NCBI GenBank assembly: GCA_024699325.1 | Contig: JAILPS010000003.1 | Span: 1 to 64,000 of the forward strand | From: Lachnospiraceae bacterium | GTDB taxonomy: Bacteria; Bacillota; Clostridia; Lachnospirales; Lachnospiraceae | DNA: 64,000 bases | Direction of reading: 5' to 3' | Shown here: one piece after another, positions 44,301 through 52,003 of the stretch | Layout: each line of letters starts with the position of its first letter | Numbering within the stretch: position 1 is the stretch's first letter | The notes under the pieces: model-generated | Databases searched by the model: none | What the model saw: only the letters and a program-made list of their open reading frames with translations | What the model was told of the DNA's origin: nothing | Program-made: the position numbers and the translations under genes

Positions 44301-44748
44301 CTATGGATACCAGAACTGCTTAGGCTGGAAGGCCGGCAAGAAGGTCTGGACATGTGCTAACGATCCAAGCCACACGAAGGAAGAGGTAATCCTGGTTGAC
44401 GTTAAGCTTGCTTCAGAGACTGACGGTGTTACCATAAGCGGCAGCAGCGTGACGATTGACACCGAGCAAATGTTCTACTTTGAGGAATCAACTGTAGAGG
44501 GAATTATCAAGTGTATGGTTTATCCATATGTCTCATCTTCAGGGCTTTCTTCTGACGATGTATATTTCCCTGACGACGGTTCATGGAGTGTTTCAGGTCA
44601 GTACGCAGATGATGACATTACCAATCACACTGGCGAGACGCTCACATTTACGGTTACTTACACACCCGCAGACACTGCAACATATAAGACATTGACATTT
44701 ACACTGACACTTGTAGTTCCGCAGATGGAGATGACCTTCGAAACATGA
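38329..44748 (+). CDS. Giant cell-surface lipoprotein with InlB-type repeats
   Basis: 2139 residues from the ATG at 38329 after GAGGGAGA; a TTG two codons earlier is rejected. Signal peptide with lipobox FGGC (Cys27), then a Thr/Ala linker. An InlB/Listeria-Bacteroides-type repeat (RFNGWYYDAA...TLYPSF) lies near 100-145. A long beta-rich middle follows. Two near-identical repeats start TWKYDDGDV near 1523 and 1752 and end LYPHF / LYPQF. Then come Cys-rich units of the HTWGEG...ATCHSTG...YTCTDCDKT type (about 1810-1990). No LPxTG or dockerin motif; anchoring is by lipid. Probably an adhesin or polymer-binding protein. Its codons and base composition match the neighbours. Confidence 0.85.
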   Translation: MKNNLIIKRIVAGMLILSMVIGCFGGCAPKKDSGTTTTVADNTAAETTTADNQANNIIGDDTTGYVQVSFAMPSEATAEEQETITLPEAELVPSGTLVCAIEEATRSDYRFNGWYYDAALTKPADGYDAVEKNTTLYPSFTKAQNYDTECQINYISTLDVEPDFEITVVTHGLTTEQVKALLTVTDLSKVEGAEEFVLEQIAPDLEALIADEDVRSQALEVALLAQSGELNSSLSDALEALNPEGEDPVIDSKTIADIVAYYAPAEAAQSPSSLILELKNRAEAAGLNPEAVTVGEMLNILTEEEKGLLDIEDVEALGASADTVINIEDYYEQVKDGLFTAYYIVRPAGGKWKRGDLHQVEIKDTKSLRFLRDGEETGQYIVYYNITVHQDDFNNMRLNSGLIFLPQSEVTGVTLDGGLFKADASNDGEMSVEAVDDTGVLTYTGSQALGVGVTVAVYNGTLGADNTVDGSVGYFEITEVLGDNQYAYKGAEFANVVFVADVIPVKDDGSFDDGVISVGADQLNFSSEMYSTMGLDAETVVEAGDFIAVYTGDLANPDSLALTGYGCITSVTQSGSGLEVHYDVVSEETLELSSDMYMHVDNVDVPLTEEELDEIAAQLEKDVEESGFMEDSAEYIKDLICNEEDAALPENKYSASLTDVTFQRDDGGEITLEEVRELAAGSKVEVEWPPKLSFALGFTLQHFEGTGLRAEAAAEMTITIHLTEKADIKINVVALIEVEVAFGLNIKWEVEWRKAWIFPYIYDISGTVGLHAGIYVGAGITVTVQTQTAESDEDEPAISSFMNEERKKQPSNKAGALTNIGEFGDGLQKIAKLAKVGEDGLGISRLPDGTKQKTTTDQNNNPQNMQEMHNSVGGSFEEKYASFIQDSDAEYVPLVDRELTTIPIQGDPLHLVAISLGIRFVVRFKLNVMLGVSLTYGNAKQISANFTVFHPNSSSTVGDLETPNFRVDFYIFGMVGIRVGFMFDFRIGVISTKLASIGITAEIGVYLEFYGYFYVGYQWESGKGSSTEMFGSLLLQFGVYLDINFLAQAGNGKASKSIDLYDVRFPLLSLGDEFVALDFAIEDDSSKLNIDITKGASAVVPDDLFEVNFLEIDTGEIDSDNMDSNASVNNGGKSFTAMGVKHTQYDETYFHVEFTPLGKNYTKATTSDVNKGGFVYNPSNNTIYAKPNSVMDTELWGEFTFTWYQGGPAKTKSLLNYGAGFGLNTRVISRTVRVHWKGTPVTGTADVYLCKSRGGGILENADVNFSNIKNYYTKKETIEFDGLDGVAYYMDMDGLADRYPGMRLNLVEEQYSEDALVAYLELKYHGKDMNFLQLLIEFTRVLIYGSTYDKNRTDNRGWLVVDSHDKAVYCMMHAPTTKVNMFFNYSTTNTDWYVLDQRLNTSNPMEKVYNAAIAPGYSALSNMPAAIKNKLNNLGEGYEYKLYMYKADGTMNVRSGQTGQALDIQLASDADLKDGKYKADVTYMPALSQFIRNRRLWTEVTADTVIPVMETVFFAVVTPKTYTVTWKYDDGDVVTQVEYGALLRQRTIPSRTDFRFDYWADENGNKYKFMPAKDLVLYPHFTGTKQYTVTWILEGETKTTSATIGANPLGSCPYSLNGLKVNWTTSKGDITTTVGNDYAMPGSDITLYGTYIYQYDWILYDTGNKKTAAISSDYRYQETKTGDKVMDNIPDAVKAYLSDKRYTYSYYRVGVNGESSVKSQISNWEAVTDSTVFGAGDVTYIIQRSPVMVNVTWKYDDGDVTTSNWVGRKLSAPKDITRRGYNFLGWADADGNTYDYPPYEDITLYPQFEEHEHTWGEGVVITPATCHSTGVMQYTCTDCDKTKTEEIAIDPDNHDGDVEYRNASAPTCDKEGYEGDMYCSSCGAYLGKGKTVAALGHSWGAVTYTWSADNTTCTATRVCQRNASHVETETVTASVSTTPATCEAAGQSVYTATFTNSAFATQTKTVAIAATGHNWGEPVITPASPIMEDSGYGYQNCLGWKAGKKVWTCANDPSHTKEEVILVDVKLASETDGVTISGSSVTIDTEQMFYFEESTVEGIIKCMVYPYVSSSGLSSDDVYFPDDGSWSVSGQYADDDITNHTGETLTFTVTYTPADTATYKTLTFTLTLVVPQMEMTFET

Positions 44749-44764
44749 TATAATAACTAATCAG

Positions 44765-44796
44765 ACGGCGGCAACCTTCGGGTTGTCGCCGTTTTT
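44765..44796 (+). terminator. Terminator after the giant lipoprotein
   Basis: ACGGCGGCAACC / GGTTGTCGCCGT hairpin with a TTCG loop, then TTTTTG. Confidence 0.9.
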
Positions 44797-44864
44797 GTAA
44801 TGCATCTTTAATTAATCTGGAATAATGCTATAATTGGTCTATAAAAAGAGACGGGGGTTAGAGT

Positions 44865-45731
44865 ATGTGGTTAATCATGGCGGTTTTATCCGCGCTGTTT
44901 GCAGGACTTACGTCCATACTGGCCAAATGTGGCATCAAGAAAACGGACTCGGATGTGGCCACGGCGCTTAGAACTGTGGTGGTGCTGCTGTTTTCGTGGA
45001 CCATGGTTTTGATTGTGGGCTCTTACAGGAATGTGGCAGGTATTGCGCCCAAGGCACTTCTGTTTTTGGTGCTCTCAGGGCTGGCGACCGGAGCGAGCTG
45101 GATATGCTATTTCAAGGCGCTTTCCATGGGGGATGTAAACAAGGTGGTGCCGATTGATAAGTCGAGCACGGTTCTGACCATATTGCTGGCCATAGTTTTG
45201 TTTGGGGAGACAAGCCATCTCGCCGTCAAGCTCATTTGCACGGCGCTTCTGATGGTTGGAGTGCTCTTAATGATAGACAAAAAAACGCAGGGCACGGGGC
45301 AGAAGAAATCCACATGGATACTCTATGCGATAGCTTCTGCGGTATTCGCGGCGCTAACCTCTGTTCTTGCCAAGATTGGCATCGAGGGGGTTGAATCAAA
45401 TCTTGGCACCGCCATAAGGACAGGGGTGGTGCTCGCCATGTCGTGGCTGCTGGTTTTTGTCAAGGGCAAACAGTCCGCCCTTAAAAACATCGACAGGAGG
45501 GAGCTTGTATTTATCATCCTCTCAGGCTTTGCCACGGGAGGCAGCTGGCTGTGCTATTACTACGCGATACAAAACGGTGTGGTGAGCATTGTGGTGCCCA
45601 TAGATAAGCTGAGCATTGTCGTGACTGTGATATTTTCATACATAGTTTTTAAGGAGAAGCTAAGCGTTCGGGCGCTTGCGGGGCTTGTGCTCATGGTTTT
45701 GGGTACGGTCATTATGGCGCTGTGCGGATAG
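44865..45731 (+). CDS. EamA/DMT-family transporter
   Basis: 288 residues, ten membrane helices in two homologous halves. The repeat is plain to see: LSALFAGLTSILAKCGIKK and ASAVFAALTSVLAKIGIEG open the halves, and each has SGLATGASWICYF / SGFATGGSWLCYY followed by VVPIDK. Family members export metabolites or import nucleotide sugars and amino acids by exchange. Both halves are complete. A monocistronic gene between two terminators. Confidence 0.92.
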   Translation: MWLIMAVLSALFAGLTSILAKCGIKKTDSDVATALRTVVVLLFSWTMVLIVGSYRNVAGIAPKALLFLVLSGLATGASWICYFKALSMGDVNKVVPIDKSSTVLTILLAIVLFGETSHLAVKLICTALLMVGVLLMIDKKTQGTGQKKSTWILYAIASAVFAALTSVLAKIGIEGVESNLGTAIRTGVVLAMSWLLVFVKGKQSALKNIDRRELVFIILSGFATGGSWLCYYYAIQNGVVSIVVPIDKLSIVVTVIFSYIVFKEKLSVRALAGLVLMVLGTVIMALCG

Positions 45732-45743
45732 CGGCGATTAATT

Positions 45744-45792
45744 AACCCTGTACAGACTGGTTACATGGCCGGTCTGTACAGGGTTTTATTAT
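45744..45792 (+). terminator. Terminator after the EamA transporter
   Basis: Very long stem, AACCCTGTACAGACTGG (45744-45760) with CCGGTCTGTACAGGGTT, 17 pairs with one G-T wobble, then TTATTAT. Confidence 0.88.
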
Positions 45793-45878
45793 AGTCAACA
45801 GTTATCACAGATGATAAAAGTTAAGGATTATTCAGGAAATTTATTATATGCTAAGATTATCACAAAAGGAGGTACAGT

Positions 45879-47267
45879 ATGAACGGTGTGAATTTGATTA
45901 AGATTTTTGGACCTGTAAACAGCGAAAAACTCTTGAAAACTGTGTATGAAACCCACGAATGGCTTGAGAAATATTCCCACAAGGTGGAGGACAGAATATG
46001 GTGGGATGTTCTTCCCCAGACTGATGTTTGTAAGGACACATTTCTGTTAAGGGATACAAGCATATATGCCGGAGCAGCAGGAATAGCCCTGTTTTATCTT
46101 AGATTATATAAGGCTACAGGGGAAGAAGGATGGCTTAAGAGAGCTGAGGGTGGCATAAATTATGTCATAGGCAGGTATAACGGCTTAGAGAATTTTAAGA
46201 GCAATAGCGAATTCCTTCCGGGCGCCGACATAGGTTTTCTAAATGGTCCGGCGGGAGGCGCCTATGTGGCGAGCAGGCTCTACGAGGTGACAGGAGAGAG
46301 CAGATACCGCGATTACGCCATAAGCGTGACTGACGACCTCATAAGCGCAGCCCACGAGGAGGAGGGAGCGCTTACATGGTATGGCACATACGGCATCATA
46401 GGAGAGGGCTCACTGATACTGTATCTGCTCGATGCATATGAGACATTTAAAAACCCAGAGTATCTTAAAGCCGCTGAAAAGGCAGCCAGATACATCGCTG
46501 GCAGGAAGGAAAATGCCCCTGTCGGAGGGTACAGATGGTACGCTATGCCGACTGAAAACTTCCCGACTATCAGGAAGAAGGGCGGTTACTTCCCGGGCTT
46601 TGAGTACGGCGCGGCAGGATGCGGTTACATCCTTGCAAGCGTGTATAGCTACACCGGCAACGAGGAGTTTTTGGATATCGCGAAGGGCGCTGCGACTTAC
46701 ATCACTAACCTGGCGGACTACACTGACGACACAAGGGCGGCACTTGTGAGATACAACGACACATATCTCACAGACCTGTATTACTTAGGGGTTTGTCAGG
46801 GACCTGTTGGAACTTCGAGACTGTTTTTTAAACTCTATGAAATCACAGGCGAGGATGCTTACAGGGAATTCGTGGAGAAACTGAGCAGAGGAATATTAGT
46901 GGCGGGAGCGCCCTCTAAACACTCCGCCGGCTACTGGCATACCAACTGCTACTGCTGCGGTGCTCCGGGTATGCTCGAGCACTTCATAAACATTCACAAG
47001 CTCACGCATGACAGAGTATATTTAAATGCAGCATACGATGCGGCGCAGACCATAATAGGTGAGTCAACATATCTTGACGGTCTGAGAAAATGGTACACAT
47101 CCTGGAACCGCCATGAGCCGTTTAAGTCCGAGGCATACACAGGACTGTATTTAGGAAGCGCAGGATGTGCGTCGTCACTTCTCACACTGAGCCAGTATCT
47201 GTCCGGCTCAGAAGACTACGCGCCATATCTTGAGGATCCATATAAATCATTGTTTAGAAGAGGATAA
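45879..47267 (+). CDS. LanC-like cyclase-fold protein
   Basis: 462 residues with the LanC alpha/alpha barrel pattern: repeated GxxG segments (YAGAAGIALFYL, FLNGPAGGAYVASRLY, YGIIGEGSLILYLL, YGAAGCGYILASVY, GVCQGPVGTSRLFF, TGLYLGSAGCASSLL). Zinc ligands are plausibly the Cys in CQGPVG near 306 and Cys/Cys in NCYCCGAPG near 358-361. LanC couples dehydrated Ser/Thr with Cys thiols in lanthipeptides; LanC-like proteins can also add glutathione. No lanthipeptide precursor, LanB/LanM or exporter is seen nearby. It is followed four bases later by a cysteine-synthase paralog, so a thiol-addition role is inferred. AAGGAGG precedes the ATG. Confidence 0.75.
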   Translation: MNGVNLIKIFGPVNSEKLLKTVYETHEWLEKYSHKVEDRIWWDVLPQTDVCKDTFLLRDTSIYAGAAGIALFYLRLYKATGEEGWLKRAEGGINYVIGRYNGLENFKSNSEFLPGADIGFLNGPAGGAYVASRLYEVTGESRYRDYAISVTDDLISAAHEEEGALTWYGTYGIIGEGSLILYLLDAYETFKNPEYLKAAEKAARYIAGRKENAPVGGYRWYAMPTENFPTIRKKGGYFPGFEYGAAGCGYILASVYSYTGNEEFLDIAKGAATYITNLADYTDDTRAALVRYNDTYLTDLYYLGVCQGPVGTSRLFFKLYEITGEDAYREFVEKLSRGILVAGAPSKHSAGYWHTNCYCCGAPGMLEHFINIHKLTHDRVYLNAAYDAAQTIIGESTYLDGLRKWYTSWNRHEPFKSEAYTGLYLGSAGCASSLLTLSQYLSGSEDYAPYLEDPYKSLFRRG

Positions 47268-47271
47268 TATT

Positions 47272-48264
47272 ATGAGCAGAACATATAATTCATTGATAGA
47301 TTTAGTGGGAAACACACCACTTGTAGAGCTTAAGGGCTTCGAGAAGAATAATTCTCTTAAGGCAAATATTTATGGCAAGCTGGAGTATTTTAACCCTACG
47401 GGCTCCGTTAAGGACAGAATTGCGGCGAGAATGATCTTAGATGCAGAAAATGAGGGCCTTATCCACCCTGGAGATACAATAATCGACAACACAAGCGGCA
47501 ACACAGGAATATCCCTTGCAGCGCTTGGGGTGCCGAGAGGTTATAAGGTTGTGATTGCTATAGAGGCGGGCGTGTCTCCTGAGAGACATCAGATTATGAG
47601 AGCATACGGCGCAGAGCTTCACGAGCTGGTGGATATACCGGGACTTGCTGAGGCTGCATCAGCTCCCGACGCTACATTTCAGTCGCTGCTTGCCCCTATG
47701 GCGAAATACGCCAGCGAGAATGGCTACTACTACATAAATCAATGCGACAACGCATCAAACATCAAGGCTCACTATGAGGGGACTGCTCCTGAAATCTACG
47801 AGGCGCTTGACGGCAAGGTGGACATCTTCATAACTATGTCTGGCACAGGCGGAACTCTGCACGGTGTGGGAAGATATCTCAAGGAGAAGAATCCTGATGT
47901 ACAGATAATTCTGGCACAGCCTGATGCGGCTTCTCTTCCGGCTCCCGGAAAAACAGAGCCGCAGATTGATGGCATAATGATGGTTTCAGGCGTTCCTGAG
48001 GGGTTGGCGCCAATCTTCTATAAGAAGTACGGCTTCAACTTCGATGAGGTCATAACAGTGACTGGCGCACAGGCCTACGAGGTGGGCAGAGAGGTTGCAA
48101 AGTCTGACGGTGTGTTTATAGGTGAGTCCTCAGCCGCCGCTCTGACCGTCGCCAAAATCGTGGCTTCAAGACCTGAAAATTCCGGCAAAAACATTGTCGT
48201 TATGATGGCTGACGGCGGAGCTAAATATCTGTCATCAGGAATGTTTAAACAGGTTCAGGAATAA
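47272..48264 (+). CDS. Cysteine-synthase-family PLP enzyme, divergent
   Basis: 330 residues from the ATG at 47272, after AGAGGA; the upstream in-frame start at 47230 lies inside the LanC-like gene. Fold-type II PLP enzyme: GSVKDR with the PLP Lys near 47, TSGNTGISLAALG, and the phosphate loop SGTGGT. The usual QFxNPAN is QCDNASN and the usual GISSGA is GESSAA, so it differs from a housekeeping CysK and may use another substrate or nucleophile. Cotranscribed with the LanC-like gene. Confidence 0.82.
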   Translation: MSRTYNSLIDLVGNTPLVELKGFEKNNSLKANIYGKLEYFNPTGSVKDRIAARMILDAENEGLIHPGDTIIDNTSGNTGISLAALGVPRGYKVVIAIEAGVSPERHQIMRAYGAELHELVDIPGLAEAASAPDATFQSLLAPMAKYASENGYYYINQCDNASNIKAHYEGTAPEIYEALDGKVDIFITMSGTGGTLHGVGRYLKEKNPDVQIILAQPDAASLPAPGKTEPQIDGIMMVSGVPEGLAPIFYKKYGFNFDEVITVTGAQAYEVGREVAKSDGVFIGESSAAALTVAKIVASRPENSGKNIVVMMADGGAKYLSSGMFKQVQE

Positions 48265-48345
48265 CAAAAAAAACAGCAAATATATCTTGTAAGTTTCCTG
48301 CTATAAATGTAAAATATGTTAGAAAATGTGTGGAGGTGAATGCAT

Positions 48346-49251
48346 ATGAACATTGCCCAGATTAAATACGTACTTACAGTTGCCGCGTCATCTTCCATAA
48401 GGGAGGCGGCCATGAAACTCTATATTTCCCAGCCTGCGCTCTCTACAAGCATCAGGGAGTTAGAGGATGAGCTTGGAATCCTGTTGTTTGACAGGACGAA
48501 TAAGGGAATTAGCCTGACCGAGGAGGGCAGGGAGTTTGTGACCTACGCCAAGAAGGTTGTGGGGCAGTATGAGATAATGGAGGACAGATATCTGTCGAAG
48601 GACAGTGACAAGGAGAAGTTTTCCGTGTCCACACAGCATTATAATTTTTCTATCAGAGCATTTACACAGGTAATCAGACAGTTTAGCCCTGACAAATATG
48701 TGTTTGCCATACATGAGACCAAGACCAGGGAGGTTTTGGAGGATGTCAGGACTCTTAAGAGCGAGGTGGGAATCATATCGTTTTCCGGCGCCAACGAGGA
48801 CCTGATCAGGAAGCTTATGAAGGAGTACGGCTTGGAGTTTACGCCTCTCATGAGAAGGGATACATATGTTTATCTTTGGAATGATCACGAGTTTGCAGAT
48901 AGGAAGGAGATATCCATAGAGGAGTTGTCTGACTATCCCTGCGTGTCATTTGACCAGAGCGATGACAGCAACTTCTATCTGGTGGAGGAGGCCATGGCGG
49001 ACTATAACTTTAAGAAGATGATCAAGTCCGACGACCGCGCGACCACCATGGAGATATTCTCAGACCTTCACGGCTACTCCATAGGCTCGGGCATGCTCTC
49101 AGGCGATCAAGCCATACTCAAGGGAATGGTCTCCATCAAGCTCAAGGAGGAGGATCCTCTGACCATTGGCTATATAGTCAGAAAGGGAGGTGTGCTGTCT
49201 GTTTACGGACAGGCATACATTGATGAATTATTAAAATATAAGGAATTATAG
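48346..49251 (+). CDS. LysR-family regulator, CysB/CysR-like
   Basis: 301 residues from the ATG at 48346, seven bases after GGAGGTG; the ATG at 48340 is too close. N-terminal HTH (about 1-60): MKLYISQPALSTSIRELEDELGILLFDR. The C-terminal part is a periplasmic-binding-like effector domain of normal length. It sits between two cysK-family genes and runs the same way, so it probably senses O-acetylserine or a related compound and controls sulfur genes. That is inferred from position. Confidence 0.92.
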   Translation: MNIAQIKYVLTVAASSSIREAAMKLYISQPALSTSIRELEDELGILLFDRTNKGISLTEEGREFVTYAKKVVGQYEIMEDRYLSKDSDKEKFSVSTQHYNFSIRAFTQVIRQFSPDKYVFAIHETKTREVLEDVRTLKSEVGIISFSGANEDLIRKLMKEYGLEFTPLMRRDTYVYLWNDHEFADRKEISIEELSDYPCVSFDQSDDSNFYLVEEAMADYNFKKMIKSDDRATTMEIFSDLHGYSIGSGMLSGDQAILKGMVSIKLKEEDPLTIGYIVRKGGVLSVYGQAYIDELLKYKEL

Positions 49252-49262
49252 GAGGATTGGTC

Positions 49263-50192
49263 ATGTCAAGAATATTTAAGGGAACATTGGATCTTATAGG
49301 AAACACACCACTTGTTGAGGTGGTTAACATTGAGAAGGAGTTAGGTCTTGAGGCAACCGTTCTGGTTAAGCTTGAGTATTTAAATGTTGCTGGAAGCGTT
49401 AAGGACCGCGTGGCGAAGGCCATGATTGAGGACGGCGAGGCCAGAGGACTTCTCAAGGAGGGCTCAGTCATCATCGAGCCAACCTCAGGTAATACGGGCA
49501 TCGGTCTGGCATCCCTTGCAGCCTCAAGAGGCTACAGAATAATCCTAACCATGCCTGAGACCATGAGCGTTGAGAGAAGAAACATACTTAAGGCCTACGG
49601 CGCTGAGATAGTTCTCACAGAGGGCAAGAAGGGCATGCAGGGCGCTGTGGATAAGGCTGAGGAGCTGGCAAGAGAGATACCTAACAGCTTCCTCGCAGGA
49701 CAGTTTGTAAACCCTGCAAACCCTGCGGCACACAGAAAAACTACAGGACCTGAAATCTGGCGCGACACGGACGGCAAGGTTGATATATTTATCGCAGGAG
49801 TTGGCACAGGCGGAACTGTTACAGGAGTCGGAGAGTATCTTAAGGAGCAGAACCCTGATGTGAAGATCGTGGCACTTGAGCCTGAAGATTCGCCGCTTCT
49901 TAGCGAGGGCAGAGCAGGAGCTCACAAGATTCAGGGTATAGGCGCCAACTTCGTGCCCGAGGTCTTAAACACGAAGATTTATGACGAGGTGTATAAGGCG
50001 CCTGCAGAGGGCTCTTTTGAGGCTGCGAAGCTCTTGGCTAAGCGCGAGGGCATCTCTGTCGGAATATCATCGGGAGCAGCGCTCTACGGCGCTATCGAGC
50101 TTGCCAAGCGCCCGGAGAACAAGGGCAAGGTTATCGTGGCTCTGCTTCCGGACAGCGGCGACAGATATTATTCCACACCACTGTTTCAGTGA
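49263..50192 (+). CDS. cysK: Cysteine synthase (O-acetylserine sulfhydrylase)
   Basis: 309 residues from the ATG at 49263, seven bases after AGGAGG; a TTG at 49257 is rejected. It makes cysteine from O-acetylserine and sulfide. All CysK marks are consensus: DLIGNTPLVEV, GSVKDR with PLP Lys47, PTSGNTGIGLA, QFVNPANPAAH, GVGTGGTVTGVG, GISSGAALYGA and the final PDSGDRYYSTPLF. The best candidate for the housekeeping enzyme among the three paralogs. Twelve bases after the LysR gene. Confidence 0.95.
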   Translation: MSRIFKGTLDLIGNTPLVEVVNIEKELGLEATVLVKLEYLNVAGSVKDRVAKAMIEDGEARGLLKEGSVIIEPTSGNTGIGLASLAASRGYRIILTMPETMSVERRNILKAYGAEIVLTEGKKGMQGAVDKAEELAREIPNSFLAGQFVNPANPAAHRKTTGPEIWRDTDGKVDIFIAGVGTGGTVTGVGEYLKEQNPDVKIVALEPEDSPLLSEGRAGAHKIQGIGANFVPEVLNTKIYDEVYKAPAEGSFEAAKLLAKREGISVGISSGAALYGAIELAKRPENKGKVIVALLPDSGDRYYSTPLFQ

Positions 50193-50215
50193 TTAGTTTT
50201 GATTATAGACAGACG

Positions 50216-50245
50216 AGAGGAGTGACGCATGTCACTCCTCTTCTT
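50216..50245 (+). terminator. Bidirectional terminator between cysK and the PsiE-like gene
   Basis: AGAGGAGTGAC (50216-50226) / GTCACTCCTCT (50231-50241), 11 perfect pairs with a GCAT loop, then TCTTT. The stop and last codons of the minus-strand gene lie in the second arm. Confidence 0.85.
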
Positions 50246-50627
50246 TAAAGTCGAAATCCTTAAATAAATACTTCCTGCACAGCAGCAGTAACGCGATGGA
50301 CGCGATGCGAAGCAGGGCCTGTGTGGGGTCCTCGTGTCCGATGACGAGACCTCTCGCGATGGCGAAGATCAAAACCTCCACGATAGTGTTCATGGAGTGC
50401 TTGACTAACATTTTGATGAACTCTAAGACGATGATCACGTTGAAGGCCGCGGCTAACAGGTTCTCGAGATATGTCGAATAGTCCGTAAATGTGAAGTTAA
50501 AAGCCTGGCGCACGAGGCCGTAGCCGCTGTAGATTACGCCGATTACCAGAATGCCGGCGACAATCTTTTCGAAAATGCCCGGCAGTTTTAGGATGATGCT
50601 GTGTAATCTGTTGCTGAATTTACTCAT
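50232..50627 (-). CDS. PsiE-family membrane protein
   Basis: 131 residues with four membrane helices (about 18-40, 52-75, 80-95, 103-122). Family marks include EFIKMLVKHSMNTIVEVLIFAIARGLVIGHE and the RIASIALLLLCRKYLF tail. PsiE was named for phosphate starvation in E. coli, but the role is unknown. The start follows GGAGGTACC on the minus strand. Convergent with cysK, with which it shares a terminator. No phosphate-related gene is near. Confidence 0.8.
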   Translation of the reverse strand: MSKFSNRLHSIILKLPGIFEKIVAGILVIGVIYSGYGLVRQAFNFTFTDYSTYLENLLAAAFNVIIVLEFIKMLVKHSMNTIVEVLIFAIARGLVIGHEDPTQALLRIASIALLLLCRKYLFKDFDFKEEE

Positions 50628-50766
50628 GTGGGGTACCTCCTGAAATATGGTGCTTCACAATCTTTTAGATTATAGCAAAAATAGCAATTCTTTTCAACTT
50701 TTTTGGAGAGTGTTCTTGAGTATTCCACCGTGGTTTAGTAAAATAGGTTTTTAAGGAGGTGGGAGC

Positions 50767-52002
50767 ATGGCATACAGCGAGCTTATCAAGAATTTTAACA
50801 GAATAAGAGAGTACATGCGTGAATTCTATGTCTACGGTTTTAAGAGCCGTGAGCAGTTCACGGTGGGAAGTGCGCGCTCCTACGACAACGAGAGAAGAAG
50901 GGTGGAGAGCTGGCTTGGCGACTGCATGAGCTTCAGGCGCAGCCCTGACGGCAAAAATGTGTTCTTCTCCATAGACAGCAGGGCGTATTACCACAATCCG
51001 CTCTATAAGGCCTGGAAGGCGAAGAGTTTCACGGACGGCGACATCACGCTGCACTTTATCCTTATGGATATACTGTCGGGCGGCCAGGATGTGTTGTTTT
51101 CGAGGATTGTGGAGGAGGTTGATGACTACCTGACACAGTATGGAAGCGACAAAATGTTTGACGAATCCACCATAAGAAAGAAGCTTAAGGAGTATGTGGA
51201 GTGCGGGATTATCTCTATGAAGAAGGAGGGCAGAAGCGTAAGTTATCGCCTGTGTGAGGCATCGGATACGCTGTCTGATGAGGCACTTGACTTCTTCTCT
51301 GAGGTAGCTCCGCTCGGCGTTATCGGCTCATATCTTCTCGACAAGAGAAAGCCTCACAGGGAGATTACCACATTTAAGCACCACTACATCACGGGAACCA
51401 TGGATTCTGAAGTCCTGTGTGAGCTGTTTTTGTGCATGGGCAGGAAATGTTTCGCCACACTTAAGACCATCGACAGAAGACACGGCGAGGAGTATTTGAG
51501 GGAGATTGTGCCTCTTAAGATTATGATTAGCGCACAGAGCGGCAGGCAGTATCTTCTGGCGTACAGCGCAGAGCTTGGGAAGATAACGACCTACAGGCTG
51601 GACAATATCGCCCAGGTGAAGGCGGGCGAGGTGTGCCCTGAGTTTGATAACTACCGCGAGGAGCTAAGCCGCATCAGTGACAGAATCTGGGGCGTAAGCC
51701 TTAAAAACCGTGGAAGCGAGGAGTTAGAGCGCGTGGAGTTTACGCTTAGATACTCAGACGATGAGCAGTTTATCTACAGAAGACTTCTGAGGGAGAAGCG
51801 GGTAGGTCGCGTGGAGAGGCTTGACAAAAACAGCGCCAGATTCAGCTGTGAGGTCTACGATTCCTCCGAGCTCATACCGTGGATCAGAACGTTTATCTGC
51901 AGAATCGTGGATGTGCATTTTTCTAATCAGGAGTTAGAGGAACAGTTTAGAAGTGACCTTCTAAGCATGTATGAGATGTACGGCGTGGGGGACGGTGAAT
52001 GA
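50767..52002 (+). CDS. WYL-domain transcriptional regulator (first of pair)
   Basis: 411 residues. N-terminal helix-rich DNA-binding part (about 1-160, with a second winged-helix-like segment FDESTIRKKLKEYVECGIISMKKEG), WYL domain about 215-290 (ISAQSGRQYLLAYSAELGKITTYRLDNI), and a WCX C-terminal extension (about 310-405). WYL regulators bind single-stranded nucleic acid or nucleotides and often control defence or RNA/DNA-damage genes. AAGGAGG precedes the ATG. The next gene starts two bases after its stop and is a second WYL-type protein, so they may act as a heteromer on the DUF2828 locus downstream. Confidence 0.85.
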   Translation: MAYSELIKNFNRIREYMREFYVYGFKSREQFTVGSARSYDNERRRVESWLGDCMSFRRSPDGKNVFFSIDSRAYYHNPLYKAWKAKSFTDGDITLHFILMDILSGGQDVLFSRIVEEVDDYLTQYGSDKMFDESTIRKKLKEYVECGIISMKKEGRSVSYRLCEASDTLSDEALDFFSEVAPLGVIGSYLLDKRKPHREITTFKHHYITGTMDSEVLCELFLCMGRKCFATLKTIDRRHGEEYLREIVPLKIMISAQSGRQYLLAYSAELGKITTYRLDNIAQVKAGEVCPEFDNYREELSRISDRIWGVSLKNRGSEELERVEFTLRYSDDEQFIYRRLLREKRVGRVERLDKNSARFSCEVYDSSELIPWIRTFICRIVDVHFSNQELEEQFRSDLLSMYEMYGVGDGE

Positions 52003-52003
52003 T

